Shown here one piece after another: positions 55,642 to 63,118 of a stretch of DNA of 64,000 nt. How positions within the stretch are numbered: the stretch's first letter is position 1; each line of letters opens with the position of its first letter. This DNA is from Pseudomonas zanjanensis (GTDB lineage: Bacteria > Pseudomonadota > Gammaproteobacteria > Pseudomonadales > Pseudomonadaceae). The position numbers and the translations under genes were made by a program. The stretch covers positions 124,001 through 188,000 of the forward strand of contig NZ_JABWRB020000003.1 of the NCBI RefSeq assembly GCF_014268745.2. Reading direction: 5' to 3'. The notes beneath the pieces were generated by a model, which had not been told where the DNA came from, ran no database searches, and saw only the letters and a list, made by a program, of their open reading frames with translations.

Positions 55642-55995
55642 ATGGGCATTCGCGGAAAAGACCGTCAGATCGATAACATCGAGTTCAATGTCAACGACAT
55701 CGCCCGAAGCAAAGCCTTCTATGGCGGTGTGTTTGGCTGGAATTTCGTCGACTACGGCCCGACCTACACCGAATTCAGCGACGGTCGCCTGACCGGTGGC
55801 TTCACGACCGGCGAACCGGTGCGCCCGGGCGGCCCGTTGATCATCTTGTACGCCGATGACCTTGAAGCCACTCAATCCAGGCTCGAAGCCGCAGGGGCGA
55901 CCATCTGCCGTGAAGTGTTCGCTTTCCCGGGTGGCCGACGTTTCCACTTTATCGATCCGGATGGTTATGAACTGGCCGTGTGGTCGGTTTCCTGA
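55642..55995 (+). CDS. VOC-family (glyoxalase/bleomycin-resistance-like) protein
   Basis: A 117-residue single VOC domain: IDNIEFNVNDIARSKAFYGG, VFGWNFVDYG, ILYADDLEATQSRLEAAGAT and FPGGRRFHFIDPDGYELAVW. Such proteins form dimers around a metal site and act as glyoxalases, dioxygenases or resistance proteins. Substrate is unknown. AAGGAAG precedes the ATG. Confidence 0.88.
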   Translation: MGIRGKDRQIDNIEFNVNDIARSKAFYGGVFGWNFVDYGPTYTEFSDGRLTGGFTTGEPVRPGGPLIILYADDLEATQSRLEAAGATICREVFAFPGGRRFHFIDPDGYELAVWSVS

Positions 55996-56159
55996 TGACT
56001 GACTGATCACAAAGAGGCGCAAAGCCTCAATCGTGTCCATGATTAAAGACCTGCGATATCGGCGACGTCGGGATGGCAACGCCATCTCTACGTCCGTTGG
56101 ATGACTGTCCAGCCAGAACGATCGCACTTCCTCTGGTCTATTCATCAAGGAGTCCCCTC

Positions 56160-56948
56160 ATGAACATCGACTTCACCGGACGTCACGTCCTGGTCACCGG
56201 TTCCACCAGCGGTATAGGTTTTGCGACCGCCAAAGGCTTCCTGGAAGCCGGCGCCCACGTGGTCATCAACGGTCGCAGCGAGAGCAGTGTGGAGGATGCG
56301 TTGCAACGCTTGGGCACCCTCTCTTCAAGGGCGACTGGCTTTGTCGGCGATCTCAGCCATGAGTCCGGCTGCCAGGCACTCGTCACCAAGCACCCAAGCT
56401 TCGATATCGTCATCAACAACCTGGGCATTTTCAAACAGCAAGACTTCTTCGAAACGCCAGACAGCGAATGGCAGCGCTTCTTCGAAACCAACGTAATGTC
56501 CGGCGTGCGAATTTCCAGGGCCTACGCCCAGGGCATGGTCGAGCGCGGTTGGGGGCGGATTGTGTTTATCTCGTCGGAATCGGGCGTGAACATTCCTGCC
56601 GACATGATCCACTACGGCTTCACCAAAACCGCGCAACTGTCCATCGCTCGCGGCCTGGCCAAGCGCCTCGCCGGCACGGGTGTGACGGTGAACTCGGTGT
56701 TGCCAGGGCCGACCCTTTCCGAAGGCGTTGCCCAGATGCTCCAGGCAGACGTCGAGCGCAGCGGGGAAAGCCTGGAAAAGGTCGCGGCAGATTTCGTCAA
56801 CGAGCACCGCAGCACCTCGATCATCCAGCGCGCAGCGCGCGTCGAGGAAGTCGCCAACATGATCATCTACGCCAGTTCGGAACAGGCCTCGGCCACCACT
56901 GGGGCGGCGCTGCGTGTTGATGGGGGTGTGGTGGATAGCATCGTCTAG
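56160..56948 (+). CDS. Short-chain dehydrogenase/reductase
   Basis: A 262-residue classical SDR: VLVTGSTSGIGFATAKGFLE (TGxxxGIG cofactor motif), VINGRSESSVEDAL, FDIVINNLGIFKQ (NNxG), GRIVFISSESGVNIPADMIH with YGFTK giving YxxxK, and NSVLPGPTLSEG. ATG 56160 has AAGGAG upstream; the frame extends to 56073 but without support. Substrate unknown. Confidence 0.9.
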   Translation: MNIDFTGRHVLVTGSTSGIGFATAKGFLEAGAHVVINGRSESSVEDALQRLGTLSSRATGFVGDLSHESGCQALVTKHPSFDIVINNLGIFKQQDFFETPDSEWQRFFETNVMSGVRISRAYAQGMVERGWGRIVFISSESGVNIPADMIHYGFTKTAQLSIARGLAKRLAGTGVTVNSVLPGPTLSEGVAQMLQADVERSGESLEKVAADFVNEHRSTSIIQRAARVEEVANMIIYASSEQASATTGAALRVDGGVVDSIV

Positions 56949-56962
56949 GACTTATGCCACAT

Positions 56963-57007
56963 TAAAAAAAACGCCGCTTCCTCGTGAGAGATAAGCGGCG
57001 CTTTTGT
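56963..57007 (+). terminator. Terminator after the SDR gene
   Basis: Stem AAAACGCCGCTT/AAGCGGCGCTTTT around a 13-nt loop, with T residues following. It lies about 20 bp past the SDR stop and before the 3' end of the convergent repeat-protein gene. Confidence 0.85.
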
Positions 57008-57061
57008 TTTGGAAGCAACATGGGTGGGTTCGACCGGCTTTCGGAGTGGTGAAGGGATCGT

Positions 57062-57508
57062 TCAGCTCACTCTGTTTTCCATCAGACGATCCGAGCCGCC
57101 TTCGGCCACGCGGTTTTCGATCAGTCGATCCGAGCCACCTTCGGCTATGCGGTTTTGGATCAGACGATCCGAGCCACCTTCGGCAACACGGTTTTGGATC
57201 AGTCGATCCGAGCCGCCCTCGGCTATGCGGTTTTGGATCAGTCGATCCGAGCCGCCCTCGGCTATGCGATTTTGGATCAGTCGATCCGAGCCGCCCTCGG
57301 CTATGCGGTTTTGGATCAGTCGATCGGAGCCGCCTTCAGCGACGCGGTTCTGGATCAATCGATCCGAGCCACCTTCAGCGACACGGCTTTCGATCAGGCG
57401 ATCCGAACCACCCTCAGCGAACGTAGGTTGAACAAAAGAACTCGCGAATGCGTTGCTGAGCGACAGCGCCAGAAGCGAGCCAACGAGAGTTTTGCCGAGA
57501 GTGTTCAT
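57062..57508 (-). CDS. Secreted protein of nine 13-residue tandem repeats
   Basis: A 148-residue protein. Residues 1-22 are a signal peptide (MNTLGKTLVGSLLALSLSNA, then FA). From residue 31 nine copies of a 13-mer follow, consensus AEGGSDRLIQNRI or AEGGSDRLIQNRV; the first copy has IESR, the last two have IENR and MENR. The protein ends one residue after the last copy. The repeats are 39-bp DNA repeats, also nearly identical at base level. The gene begins 26 bp after the ohr stop on the same strand, so it is probably co-transcribed with ohr. I recognise no function; the repeat is acidic/basic mixed, Gly-rich and cysteine-free. Confidence 0.82.
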   Translation of the reverse strand: MNTLGKTLVGSLLALSLSNAFASSFVQPTFAEGGSDRLIESRVAEGGSDRLIQNRVAEGGSDRLIQNRIAEGGSDRLIQNRIAEGGSDRLIQNRIAEGGSDRLIQNRVAEGGSDRLIQNRIAEGGSDRLIENRVAEGGSDRLMENRVS

Positions 57509-57534
57509 GTCCTGATCCTTTTAGATGATGTGAG

Positions 57535-57954
57535 TTAGACGGTGACGTGCAAACGGACGTCGACGTTGCCGCGAGTCGCGTTGGAGTACGGGCAAACCTG
57601 GTGAGCCGCGTCGACCAGCGCTTGAGCATCGGCTTGATCCAGGCCTGGCAGGCTGATGTGCAGGTCGATGTCCAGGCCGAAACCGCCAGGGATCTGGCCG
57701 ATGCCGACGTGTGCCGTGATCGAGGCGTCAGCAGGAATGCTGCGTTTGCTCTGGCTGGCGACAAACTTCAATGCGCCGATGAAGCAGGCCGAGTAGCCGG
57801 CGGCGAACAACTGCTCAGGGTTGGTAGCTTCACCACCAGCGCCGCCCAGGGCTTTTGGAGTGGCCAGTTTCACGTCGAGAATCTTGTCGCTGGAAACAGC
57901 ACGGCCATCACGGCCACCGGTGGAGGTTGCGACTGCGGTGTAGAGAACGTTCAT
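57535..57954 (-). CDS. ohr: Organic hydroperoxide resistance protein, Ohr/OsmC family
   Basis: A 139-residue Ohr: VLYTAVATSTGGRDGRAVSS, GGAGGEATNPEQLFAAGYSA followed by CF (peroxidatic cysteine), and QVCPYSNATRGNVDVRLHV (resolving cysteine). It reduces organic hydroperoxides with lipoylated partners. No ohrR (MarR type) gene lies beside it in this window. An AT-rich inverted repeat lies about 110 bp upstream. Confidence 0.93.
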   Translation of the reverse strand: MNVLYTAVATSTGGRDGRAVSSDKILDVKLATPKALGGAGGEATNPEQLFAAGYSACFIGALKFVASQSKRSIPADASITAHVGIGQIPGGFGLDIDLHISLPGLDQADAQALVDAAHQVCPYSNATRGNVDVRLHVTV

Positions 57955-58062
57955 GGTGTTTCCTCTTTTGCTGACGGGTCTGATTAGTTTTGGTTTGCGC
58001 TAAATGTTTGTGCGCTAACCAGTTGAGATAAAGTTAACGGATGAATAATTAGCGCGCAATAT

Positions 58063-58078
58063 AAATTTTCAAAAATTT
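58063..58078. promoter_or_regulatory. AT-rich inverted repeat upstream of ohr
   Basis: AAATTTT-CA-AAAATTT, inside a longer imperfect palindrome bounded by CAAT and ATTG (58057-58082). The position upstream of ohr and the AT-rich two-fold symmetry fit a MarR/OhrR-type operator, but the regulator is not encoded here. Confidence 0.4.
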
Positions 58079-58261
58079 ATTGTTTTTGCATTAAGCAATT
58101 GATCTAAAAGGAAATTTATTTTTAGGCTTTGCAGTATCGTCAGCCGCGTGGGCCGCGAGGAAAGCCAAGGGGAAGGAGTTTCCAGGGAAATCAGCAGGGC
58201 CAGCGCAGTGGCAGGCCTTCATAGAGAGGAAAATTCATATAGCAGAATGATGGGTTTTTCG

Positions 58262-58360
58262 ATCGTCCCCACGCTCTACGTAGGAATGCTGTCAGGGGCG
58301 CTTCTGAAGGGTGACGCAGACCGCCACGGGATGCATGCCCACGCAGAGCGTGGGTACGAT
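58262..58360. repeat. Interspersed inverted repeat (CCCACGCTCT type)
   Basis: ATCGTCCCCACGCTCTACG on the left and CGCAGAGCGTGGGTACGAT on the right, about 60 bp apart, form an inverted pair. The type is distinct from both REP families in this window. The rest of 57955-58499, apart from the elements listed separately, has no clear gene. Confidence 0.7.
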
Positions 58361-58395
58361 CAACGCCCGACCATCACGCCTCCGCCAGCCCACAC

Positions 58396-58488
58396 ATCCT
58401 TGCGCCTTTGCCTACAACCACACCAGAACCCACCTGCTTGTGTGCCTCGCCCACGGACTCTATTGTCTTTTTTGCCCTGTCCATCATC
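58396..58488 (+). repeat. Copy 1 of a ~90-bp repeat upstream of the GNAT gene
   Basis: Begins ATCCTTGCGCC and contains TTGCCTACAAC, CGCTTGTG-like TGCTTGTGTGCC and TCTATTGT. It aligns base by base with 62873-62963 (copy 2) with roughly one substitution in five. The start codon of the GNAT-like gene follows 12 bp later. Confidence 0.75.
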
Positions 58489-58499
58489 GTATTCACCAC

Positions 58500-59039
58500 A
58501 TGAAACGACCACGCATTAGCAACTTCAAGCATCAGGTGTTCCGCTCGACCGCAATGCAGCTCGCTAAAGAGTTTCTGGTGGATGATCCTAAGGCACTGTC
58601 GGAGAAAGGTATCGATGCTGCGCGGATAAGGTACGAGCCGATAACCCAAGAGGCACTCAACCAATGCTATCTATGGGGCTCAGAAGCCCAACTTTATCCA
58701 TGGGAGGAAATACCTGTCTGGAAGAATCGTGACGGGAAAGCGTTTGATCTTTCTCTGTGGTATGACCAAGAGTTATGTGGGCTTTGCTTTGCCACGCCCA
58801 AATCAAGCACCTTGTCCATCAAGGTTGTCCTCCTGGAGGGCAAGCCTGACGCGACTCACCCTTTAAAGGGTGAAGTGGCCGGTTTAGTCTTGATCGCGAT
58901 CAGCCGATATGCGCGAATGCTGAAGCTTCGCGAGATTGAGATTTTTGAGCCTGACCCTGGCGCCGTCCAGTGGTATCGGTATCTGGGCTTCGATTTCGAC
59001 GACCAGCGGCGCCTTGTTATAGCGGTGAACGAGGCATAA
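58500..59039 (+). CDS. GNAT-like N-acetyltransferase
   Basis: A 179-residue protein starting MKRPRISNFKHQVFRSTAMQ. The C-terminal part VAGLVLIAISRYARMLKLRE and IEIFEPDPGAVQWYRYLGFD has the last strand–helix–strand pattern of GNAT acetyltransferases (Y-x3-GF). The middle has ELCGLCFATPKSSTLSIKVV. The acetyl-CoA loop is not obvious, so activity is uncertain. Codon use is less GC-biased than in core genes. ATG 58500 starts just after the repeat copy; upstream in-frame starts would translate the repeat. A 56-codon frame follows. Confidence 0.65.
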   Translation: MKRPRISNFKHQVFRSTAMQLAKEFLVDDPKALSEKGIDAARIRYEPITQEALNQCYLWGSEAQLYPWEEIPVWKNRDGKAFDLSLWYDQELCGLCFATPKSSTLSIKVVLLEGKPDATHPLKGEVAGLVLIAISRYARMLKLREIEIFEPDPGAVQWYRYLGFDFDDQRRLVIAVNEA

Positions 59040-59069
59040 CATTAGCCCCAATTATATTGTGAGTTTTCC

Positions 59070-59240
59070 ATGAAGGCTTCCAAGCGCACTCCAAAATCAT
59101 CGCTTGCAACTCAATACCAAGCGGAGGCCCGCCGTCTGGCTGGCTGCGCGACCACTATTGAGCGCCAGTTCTTGTCGGTTAGCCTCGCCAAGGGTAAGGA
59201 GCTTGAACCCGTGGGCCGTATGGCCGGTGCCACAACCTGA
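59070..59240 (+). CDS. Small basic hypothetical protein following the GNAT-like gene
   Basis: A 56-codon frame, MKASKRTPKSSLATQYQAEA then RRLAGCATTIERQFLSVSLA, ending RMAGATT. It is basic and predicted helical, with no signal peptide. It starts 30 bp after the GNAT-like stop and ends just before a rho-independent terminator, so it lies within the same transcript. There is no strong ribosome binding site, hence moderate confidence that it is translated. Confidence 0.5.
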   Translation: MKASKRTPKSSLATQYQAEARRLAGCATTIERQFLSVSLAKGKELEPVGRMAGATT

Positions 59241-59252
59241 TTTTCTGCTGAT

Positions 59253-59283
59253 AAAAAAACCGCCGAATTGGCGGTTCTTTTTT
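59253..59283 (+). terminator. Terminator after the GNAT cassette
   Basis: AACCGCC-GAATT-GGCGGTT stem preceded by seven A and followed by a T-run (CTTTTTTT). It can act in both directions and also lies after the 3' end of the convergent diguanylate cyclase gene. Confidence 0.88.
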
Positions 59284-59311
59284 GGTTTCGCTCTGGGCAA
59301 AGCCAACCCAA

Positions 59312-60436
59312 CTAAGCAACCGCCACTCGATTACGCCCCAACGCCTTCGCTCGATACAGGGCCTTATCCGCATCGTTCATCAAGCTGTGAAGGTCCTTAT
59401 TACAGGTCCCCGTCGACGCCACGCCAAGGCTGGCGGATATGCCCTGAACAGGCTCGATCATCAAACCCGAAATCGTATCGATGAGCTGTTCTGCAATTTT
59501 GGTAGCGACTTCGATGGACGTATCCGGAAGCAGAATGGCGAACTCTTCCCCACCGAGTCGTCCGTGGATATCGGTTGCCCTAAACGATGAACTGATCACC
59601 GTCCCCATCTCGCGTAAAACCTGATCTCCCACTTGATGGCCGTAGGTGTCGTTGATGTGCTTGAAGTGATCCATGTCCAACATGACGGCGCACAATCCTA
59701 ACCGGCTGCTCTTACATTCGTCATAAAGCTGCTGGGCATGCTCGAAAAAAGCCCGCCGACTCTTCAGGCCGGTCAGTTCATCGGTTTGTGCGGCACGGGT
59801 CGAAATGCTGTTCGCCTGTTCCATTTCACGGGTGAGTCGAAAGGCGATTTCCAGTGCCTGGGACATTTTGTGCGTGGCCCGGGCGGCAAATGCCGCAAAC
59901 ACCAGGATCGAAAGGGCGATGCCGACTTGAATCGGGGACGGTTGAAACAGCAGCCAGGCGGTGCACGGGAACAGCACCACGCCAATGGAAGCCAGCGTCA
60001 TGTCGCGGTAAGCCGAATAGCAGGACACCGCGCTGACGGACATTCCGACGGTGAAGAGCATGACCAACGCCTGGGACAACAGATCATCCGCCGGCATGAG
60101 CACAAACGCCCCGCCGCCCCAGATGCTGGCGGACAGCACCAGCGTGACCCAGTATCGGCGCTCCCAGCGTTGCGGTGTACGTTCACTTTCGTCGCTGCGG
60201 AAATAGGCGACAAACATCGCGATACGCAACAGCGTCGATGCGGTCAGGATGGCAATCCACCAAAAAATGACGCTGTGCTCAAACCGATCCCAACACAGCC
60301 AACTCAGCATGATGGCAGCCAGGTAACTGCCGAAAACCGCAGAAACGGACTGGCGAAACAGTTGCTGCAATCGGTCCGTTCGCACCTGCTCGGCTATGAA
60401 AAAAGCCTGGCCGTTCCGAGATCTTGGGCCATCCAT
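59312..60436 (-). CDS. Membrane-bound diguanylate cyclase (GGDEF protein)
   Basis: A 374-residue protein starting MDGPRSRNGQAFF. Six or so hydrophobic helices span residues ~30-190 (AVFGSYLAAIMLSWLCWDRF, ALVMLFTVGMSVSAVSCYSA, GIALSILVFAAFAARAT). The C-terminal GGDEF domain has TDELTGLKSRRAFFEH, VMLDMDHFKHINDTYGHQVG and RLGGEEFAILLPDTS, where GGEEF is the active form. It makes cyclic di-GMP from GTP. No RxxD inhibitory site is obvious. Start ATG 60436 follows AGGTGG; the extension to 60583 translates a REP element. Confidence 0.9.
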   Translation of the reverse strand: MDGPRSRNGQAFFIAEQVRTDRLQQLFRQSVSAVFGSYLAAIMLSWLCWDRFEHSVIFWWIAILTASTLLRIAMFVAYFRSDESERTPQRWERRYWVTLVLSASIWGGGAFVLMPADDLLSQALVMLFTVGMSVSAVSCYSAYRDMTLASIGVVLFPCTAWLLFQPSPIQVGIALSILVFAAFAARATHKMSQALEIAFRLTREMEQANSISTRAAQTDELTGLKSRRAFFEHAQQLYDECKSSRLGLCAVMLDMDHFKHINDTYGHQVGDQVLREMGTVISSSFRATDIHGRLGGEEFAILLPDTSIEVATKIAEQLIDTISGLMIEPVQGISASLGVASTGTCNKDLHSLMNDADKALYRAKALGRNRVAVA

Positions 60437-60538
60437 TTGATCCACCTGATCGTGACGCAACGAAAACGGCGATTGTGGCACCCTGCCACCAACGCAAACA
60501 ACTGAATTACACCCAAAGCCCCGATTGAACCGAAACCC

Positions 60539-60582
60539 CGTGGCGAGGGAGCTTGCTCCCGCTGGGCTGCGCAGCAGCCCCA
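60539..60582. repeat. REP element between the TetR and GGDEF genes
   Basis: GTGGCGAGGGAGCTTGCTCC followed by the GGGCTGC/GCAGCCC stem, one unit, 41 bp before the TetR stop. Confidence 0.85.
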
Positions 60583-60623
60583 ACCATTCCTACAAACAAA
60601 CTGCATCATCTTCTTTACAGGAA

Positions 60624-61187
60624 TCAGGCCGGAATCAATCCTGCCTCCCGGTAGCTCAAAATCAGATCATCGAACAGACCGACATCCGCCCGAGTCCGCG
60701 CGATTAACTGAGCACCCGCCACAGCGGTGTAAATGGCCAGGGCTCTACGTTCACACTCCGCTGCGCTGCCCATTCCGGCATCCGCCAACACCTGGGCGAG
60801 CCACGTTACGTTAACGTCCGCAAATGCCCGGATTTCCCGCAAGACTTCATCGGGAAGGCCCTCGTATTCGGCGGCCATGAAGCTGGACAGACACAGCCTG
60901 TTGCCGTCCTCAAGCGATTTTCGAAAAAGGGACGGGTACAGCTGCAAGCACACTTTTGGCTCGGCATTGGCGGCGCGTATCTCGTCTAGTGCCCGCTGCA
61001 CGTCCTGCCAATAGCGTTCCGCGACCGCAGCAGCCAACCCCGCCTTGCTCGGAAAGTGGTAGTAAATGCTGGCGTTCTTGATGCCTACCTGGTCGGCAAT
61101 GCTACGGAAATTGATCCCGCTGTAACCGTGCAGTTGGGCAGCGGATTTCGCCGCCGCCAAGATGGCTTCTCGAGCATTTTCGTTCAC
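60624..61187 (-). CDS. TetR-family transcriptional repressor
   Basis: A 187-residue protein. Helix-turn-helix: NAREAILAAAKSAAQLHGYS, INFRSIADQVGIKNASIYYH, FPSKAGLAAAVAERY. The C-terminal ligand domain is variable. It is divergent from a glutathione S-transferase gene, with two matching operator-like palindromes in between, so it probably represses both. GTG 61187 (MNENAREA) is chosen because GAGGC precedes it; an earlier GTG at 61217 is possible. Confidence 0.88.
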   Translation of the reverse strand: MNENAREAILAAAKSAAQLHGYSGINFRSIADQVGIKNASIYYHFPSKAGLAAAVAERYWQDVQRALDEIRAANAEPKVCLQLYPSLFRKSLEDGNRLCLSSFMAAEYEGLPDEVLREIRAFADVNVTWLAQVLADAGMGSAAECERRALAIYTAVAGAQLIARTRADVGLFDDLILSYREAGLIPA

Positions 61188-61250
61188 GTTGCAGCCTCGT
61201 TTACCTAGTCGATGCACTCATTTGAATGCGATTCTACGCCCAGATTCGCT

Positions 61251-61270
61251 TACCTGCCAATTGTCAGGTA
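61251..61270. promoter_or_regulatory. TetR operator 1 in the tetR/GST divergent region
   Basis: TACCTGCCAATTGTCAGGTA, a 20-bp palindrome with 18 paired positions, centred on AATT. A TTGACA -35-like hexamer follows at 61276. Confidence 0.6.
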
Positions 61271-61306
61271 GGGGATTGACAGTGCCAAAATATCGGTCCA
61301 GTCTTT

Positions 61307-61326
61307 TACCTACCAATTGACAGGCA
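61307..61326. promoter_or_regulatory. TetR operator 2 near the GST start
   Basis: TACCTACCAATTGACAGGCA matches operator 1 at 17 of 20 positions and is also centred on AATT. It ends 12 bp before the GST ATG, with its centre 56 bp from that of operator 1. Confidence 0.58.
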
Positions 61327-61338
61327 GGTATTCCAATC

Positions 61339-62034
61339 ATGTCTTCTTCACATCCACACGCTGACATTTCCACGGTTCCTGAAATGAAAATCTACGATTG
61401 GTTCAACGGCCCCTACCCCGCCCGCGTGCGCATTGCACTGGCGGAAAAAGGCCTGTTGCCAAAAATCGAATTCATTCCAGTGAATCTCTGGACCGGTGAG
61501 CATAAGAAACCGGAATTCCTCGCCATCAACTACTCGGGGACATTGCCCGTCCTGGAGCTGAGCGATGGGACGCGGATAGCCGAATGCACGGCGATTACCC
61601 AGTACCTGGACAGCCTGGTCGGCGAACCGACGCTGACGGGCGAAACGCCTGTTGAAAAAGGCCTCATCCACATGATGACCAAGCGTGCCGAGATCGAGTT
61701 TCTCGACGCCGTCAGCACATACTTCCACCATGCCACGCCGGGCCTCGGCCCAGAGGTTGAGCTGTACCAGAATGCCGAGTGGGGCGGCCGGATGCGCGAT
61801 AAGGCGATCAGAGGCATGCGCTATTTCGACAACTTGCTCAAAGACCAGCCCTTTGTGGCGGGCGACAGATTTTCGATGGCCGACATTGCGGTATTGGGCG
61901 GCATGATCTTCGCCTCGCTGGTGCAGCTCCCCGTGCCTGATGAATGTGCCGCACTGCGCGCGTGGCACGCCAGGATGCAAGAACGTCCTAGTGTCCAAAC
62001 ATGGCGCGCGATGGTCGAGCGTGGCGTTGCGTAG
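61339..62034 (+). CDS. Glutathione S-transferase
   Basis: A 231-residue protein. N-terminal thioredoxin-like domain: MKIYDWFNGPYPARVRIALA, YSGTLPVLELSDGTRIAECT with the cis-proline and the E-C-T glutathione contacts. The all-helical C-terminal domain has PFVAGDRFSMADIAVLGGMI, the N-capping box of GSTs. Start ATG 61339; MKIYDW at 61384 is an alternative start. It is probably induced when the divergent TetR protein binds a ligand. Confidence 0.9.
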   Translation: MSSSHPHADISTVPEMKIYDWFNGPYPARVRIALAEKGLLPKIEFIPVNLWTGEHKKPEFLAINYSGTLPVLELSDGTRIAECTAITQYLDSLVGEPTLTGETPVEKGLIHMMTKRAEIEFLDAVSTYFHHATPGLGPEVELYQNAEWGGRMRDKAIRGMRYFDNLLKDQPFVAGDRFSMADIAVLGGMIFASLVQLPVPDECAALRAWHARMQERPSVQTWRAMVERGVA

Positions 62035-62048
62035 CACGGATCACAAAG

Positions 62049-62079
62049 AAAAAACCCGACGCTTAAAGTCGGGTTTTTT
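62049..62079 (+). terminator. Terminator after the GST gene
   Basis: AAAAAACCCGAC/GTCGGGTTTTTT with a 7-nt loop, 14 bp past the stop; symmetric, so also usable by the convergent lprI-like gene. Confidence 0.9.
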
Positions 62080-62115
62080 CTTGGAGTACGACGGCAAGTC
62101 CGACGTGCTTATCGG

Positions 62116-62490
62116 TTACTCGACTTGCGACAGCTTGGCGTCGTCGCAACCGGCAGCACGGCACTCGCGCTCGACAGCCTTGAGAATGACGATGCGCGCC
62201 TCGGTCTTCTCGTTGGCACAGTCCAGATAGAGCAGGCCATCGTTGGAGCAGGCGCTGTCACGATTTTTGATCCACTGGATTTGAGCGGCTTTCACCTTTT
62301 TCTTTTGATCCGGGTTCAGGGCACTCATCGTCTTCTTGTATTGATCGTTGATGTCCTGATCCGACTGAACCATTTTCAGCGACGCGCAATAGGTTCTGTC
62401 ATAGGCGTTTCTAGGGTTATCGCAACTCATCGCGGATGCCGATGCGGATGCCATTGCCAGCAACGCCCCAACCAACAAAGACTTGATCAC
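62116..62490 (-). CDS. LprI-like secreted protein (DUF1311 / lysozyme-inhibitor family)
   Basis: A 124-residue protein with a signal peptide (IKSLLVGALLAMASASASAM). The mature part has paired cysteines: MSCDNPRNAYDRTYCASLKM, then DQDINDQYKKTMSALN, QIQWIKNRDSACSND, CANEKTEARIVILKA and ECRAAGC. The LprI/DUF1311 pattern (W-I-x-x-R-D-x-x-C) is clear. Related proteins are reported to inhibit lysozyme. GTG start at 62490, with GGGAGAG upstream. Confidence 0.82.
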   Translation of the reverse strand: MIKSLLVGALLAMASASASAMSCDNPRNAYDRTYCASLKMVQSDQDINDQYKKTMSALNPDQKKKVKAAQIQWIKNRDSACSNDGLLYLDCANEKTEARIVILKAVERECRAAGCDDAKLSQVE

Positions 62491-62691
62491 TGATTTTCTC
62501 TCCCTGAATGCCCTCTATCGATTAGAGGTCGCGGCGGGAATTTATCATGAGGGTTGTCGAACAATGAAGCGGATCCTAGGGTTCATTCGGCCCGAACACT
62601 GGGCAAATGCGGATAGAGGTTCGGGAGCCAGTGATTGCTGAAAAAGCCTGCGTCGTTCCCGCCGCCCTCGCCGAATCCCCAACCGGTCAAA

Positions 62692-62737
62692 CGTGGCGAG
62701 GGAGCTTGCTCCCGCTGGGCTGCAAAGCAGCCCTCAC
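62692..62737. repeat. REP element upstream of the DUF6124-like gene
   Basis: CGTGGCGAGGGAGCTTGCTC followed by CCGCTGGGCTGCAAAGCAGC, one unit of the GTGGCGAGGGAGC family. It lies in the gene-free stretch 62491-63168. The left part of that stretch (62491-62690) shows nothing else. Confidence 0.85.
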
Positions 62738-62872
62738 CCACCCCGAAAAATACCTACAGACAAAACCGTATCACCCACTTCGAACCGCAACCGCAAACCC
62801 GTCTAGCCCGATTTACGGGCCAAAACCAAGCCCTGTTTATTCCGCTGGCGCGATCCTTCCATCAAGCTACGA

Positions 62873-62963
62873 ATCCTTGCGCCATTGCCTACAACTACGC
62901 CAGAATCCGCCCGCTTGTGCGCCTTGACCATGGGTTCTATTGTTTTCCTGCCATTGCCCATCA
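62873..62963 (+). repeat. Copy 2 of the ~90-bp repeat, upstream of the DUF6124-like gene
   Basis: Begins ATCCTTGCGCC and contains TTGCCTACAAC, CGCTTGTGCGCC and TTCTATTGT, aligned with 58396-58488. Here it lies 205 bp before the start codon and is followed by a structured leader that copy 1 lacks. Confidence 0.75.
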
Positions 62964-63042
62964 GTGGTCGGGTTTAGTAGCTCGGTTAGTCATCTTCGGT
63001 TGCATGAGTGTCATCCAGTCAGGCGTTTGCCTGCACTTGATG

Positions 63043-63118
63043 GTGGCTGTGCGCGAGGCGCCTTCGGGCGCGCCGGGTTTGGTGACTTTACCGGTCTACT
63101 AACTTGCGCACAGCTGCC
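63043..63118 (+). ncRNA. Structured leader RNA candidate before the DUF6124-like gene
   Basis: A closing stem CTGTGCGC (63047-63054) with GCGCACAG (63106-63113) encloses a hairpin GCGCC-TTCG-GGCGC with a UUCG tetraloop (63058-63071) and a CCGG/CCGG arm (63073-63094), giving a three-way-junction-like fold. The element ends about 50 nt before the ATG. The fold was judged by eye. I do not know an Rfam family for it. Confidence 0.55.

Noticed and set aside
57004-57538. Plus-strand frames of 127-140 codons with repeats, opposite the 13-mer protein
   Set aside because: They are repetitive only because the minus-strand gene is. They lack a signal peptide or ribosome binding site, whereas the minus frame has both a signal peptide and an operon context.
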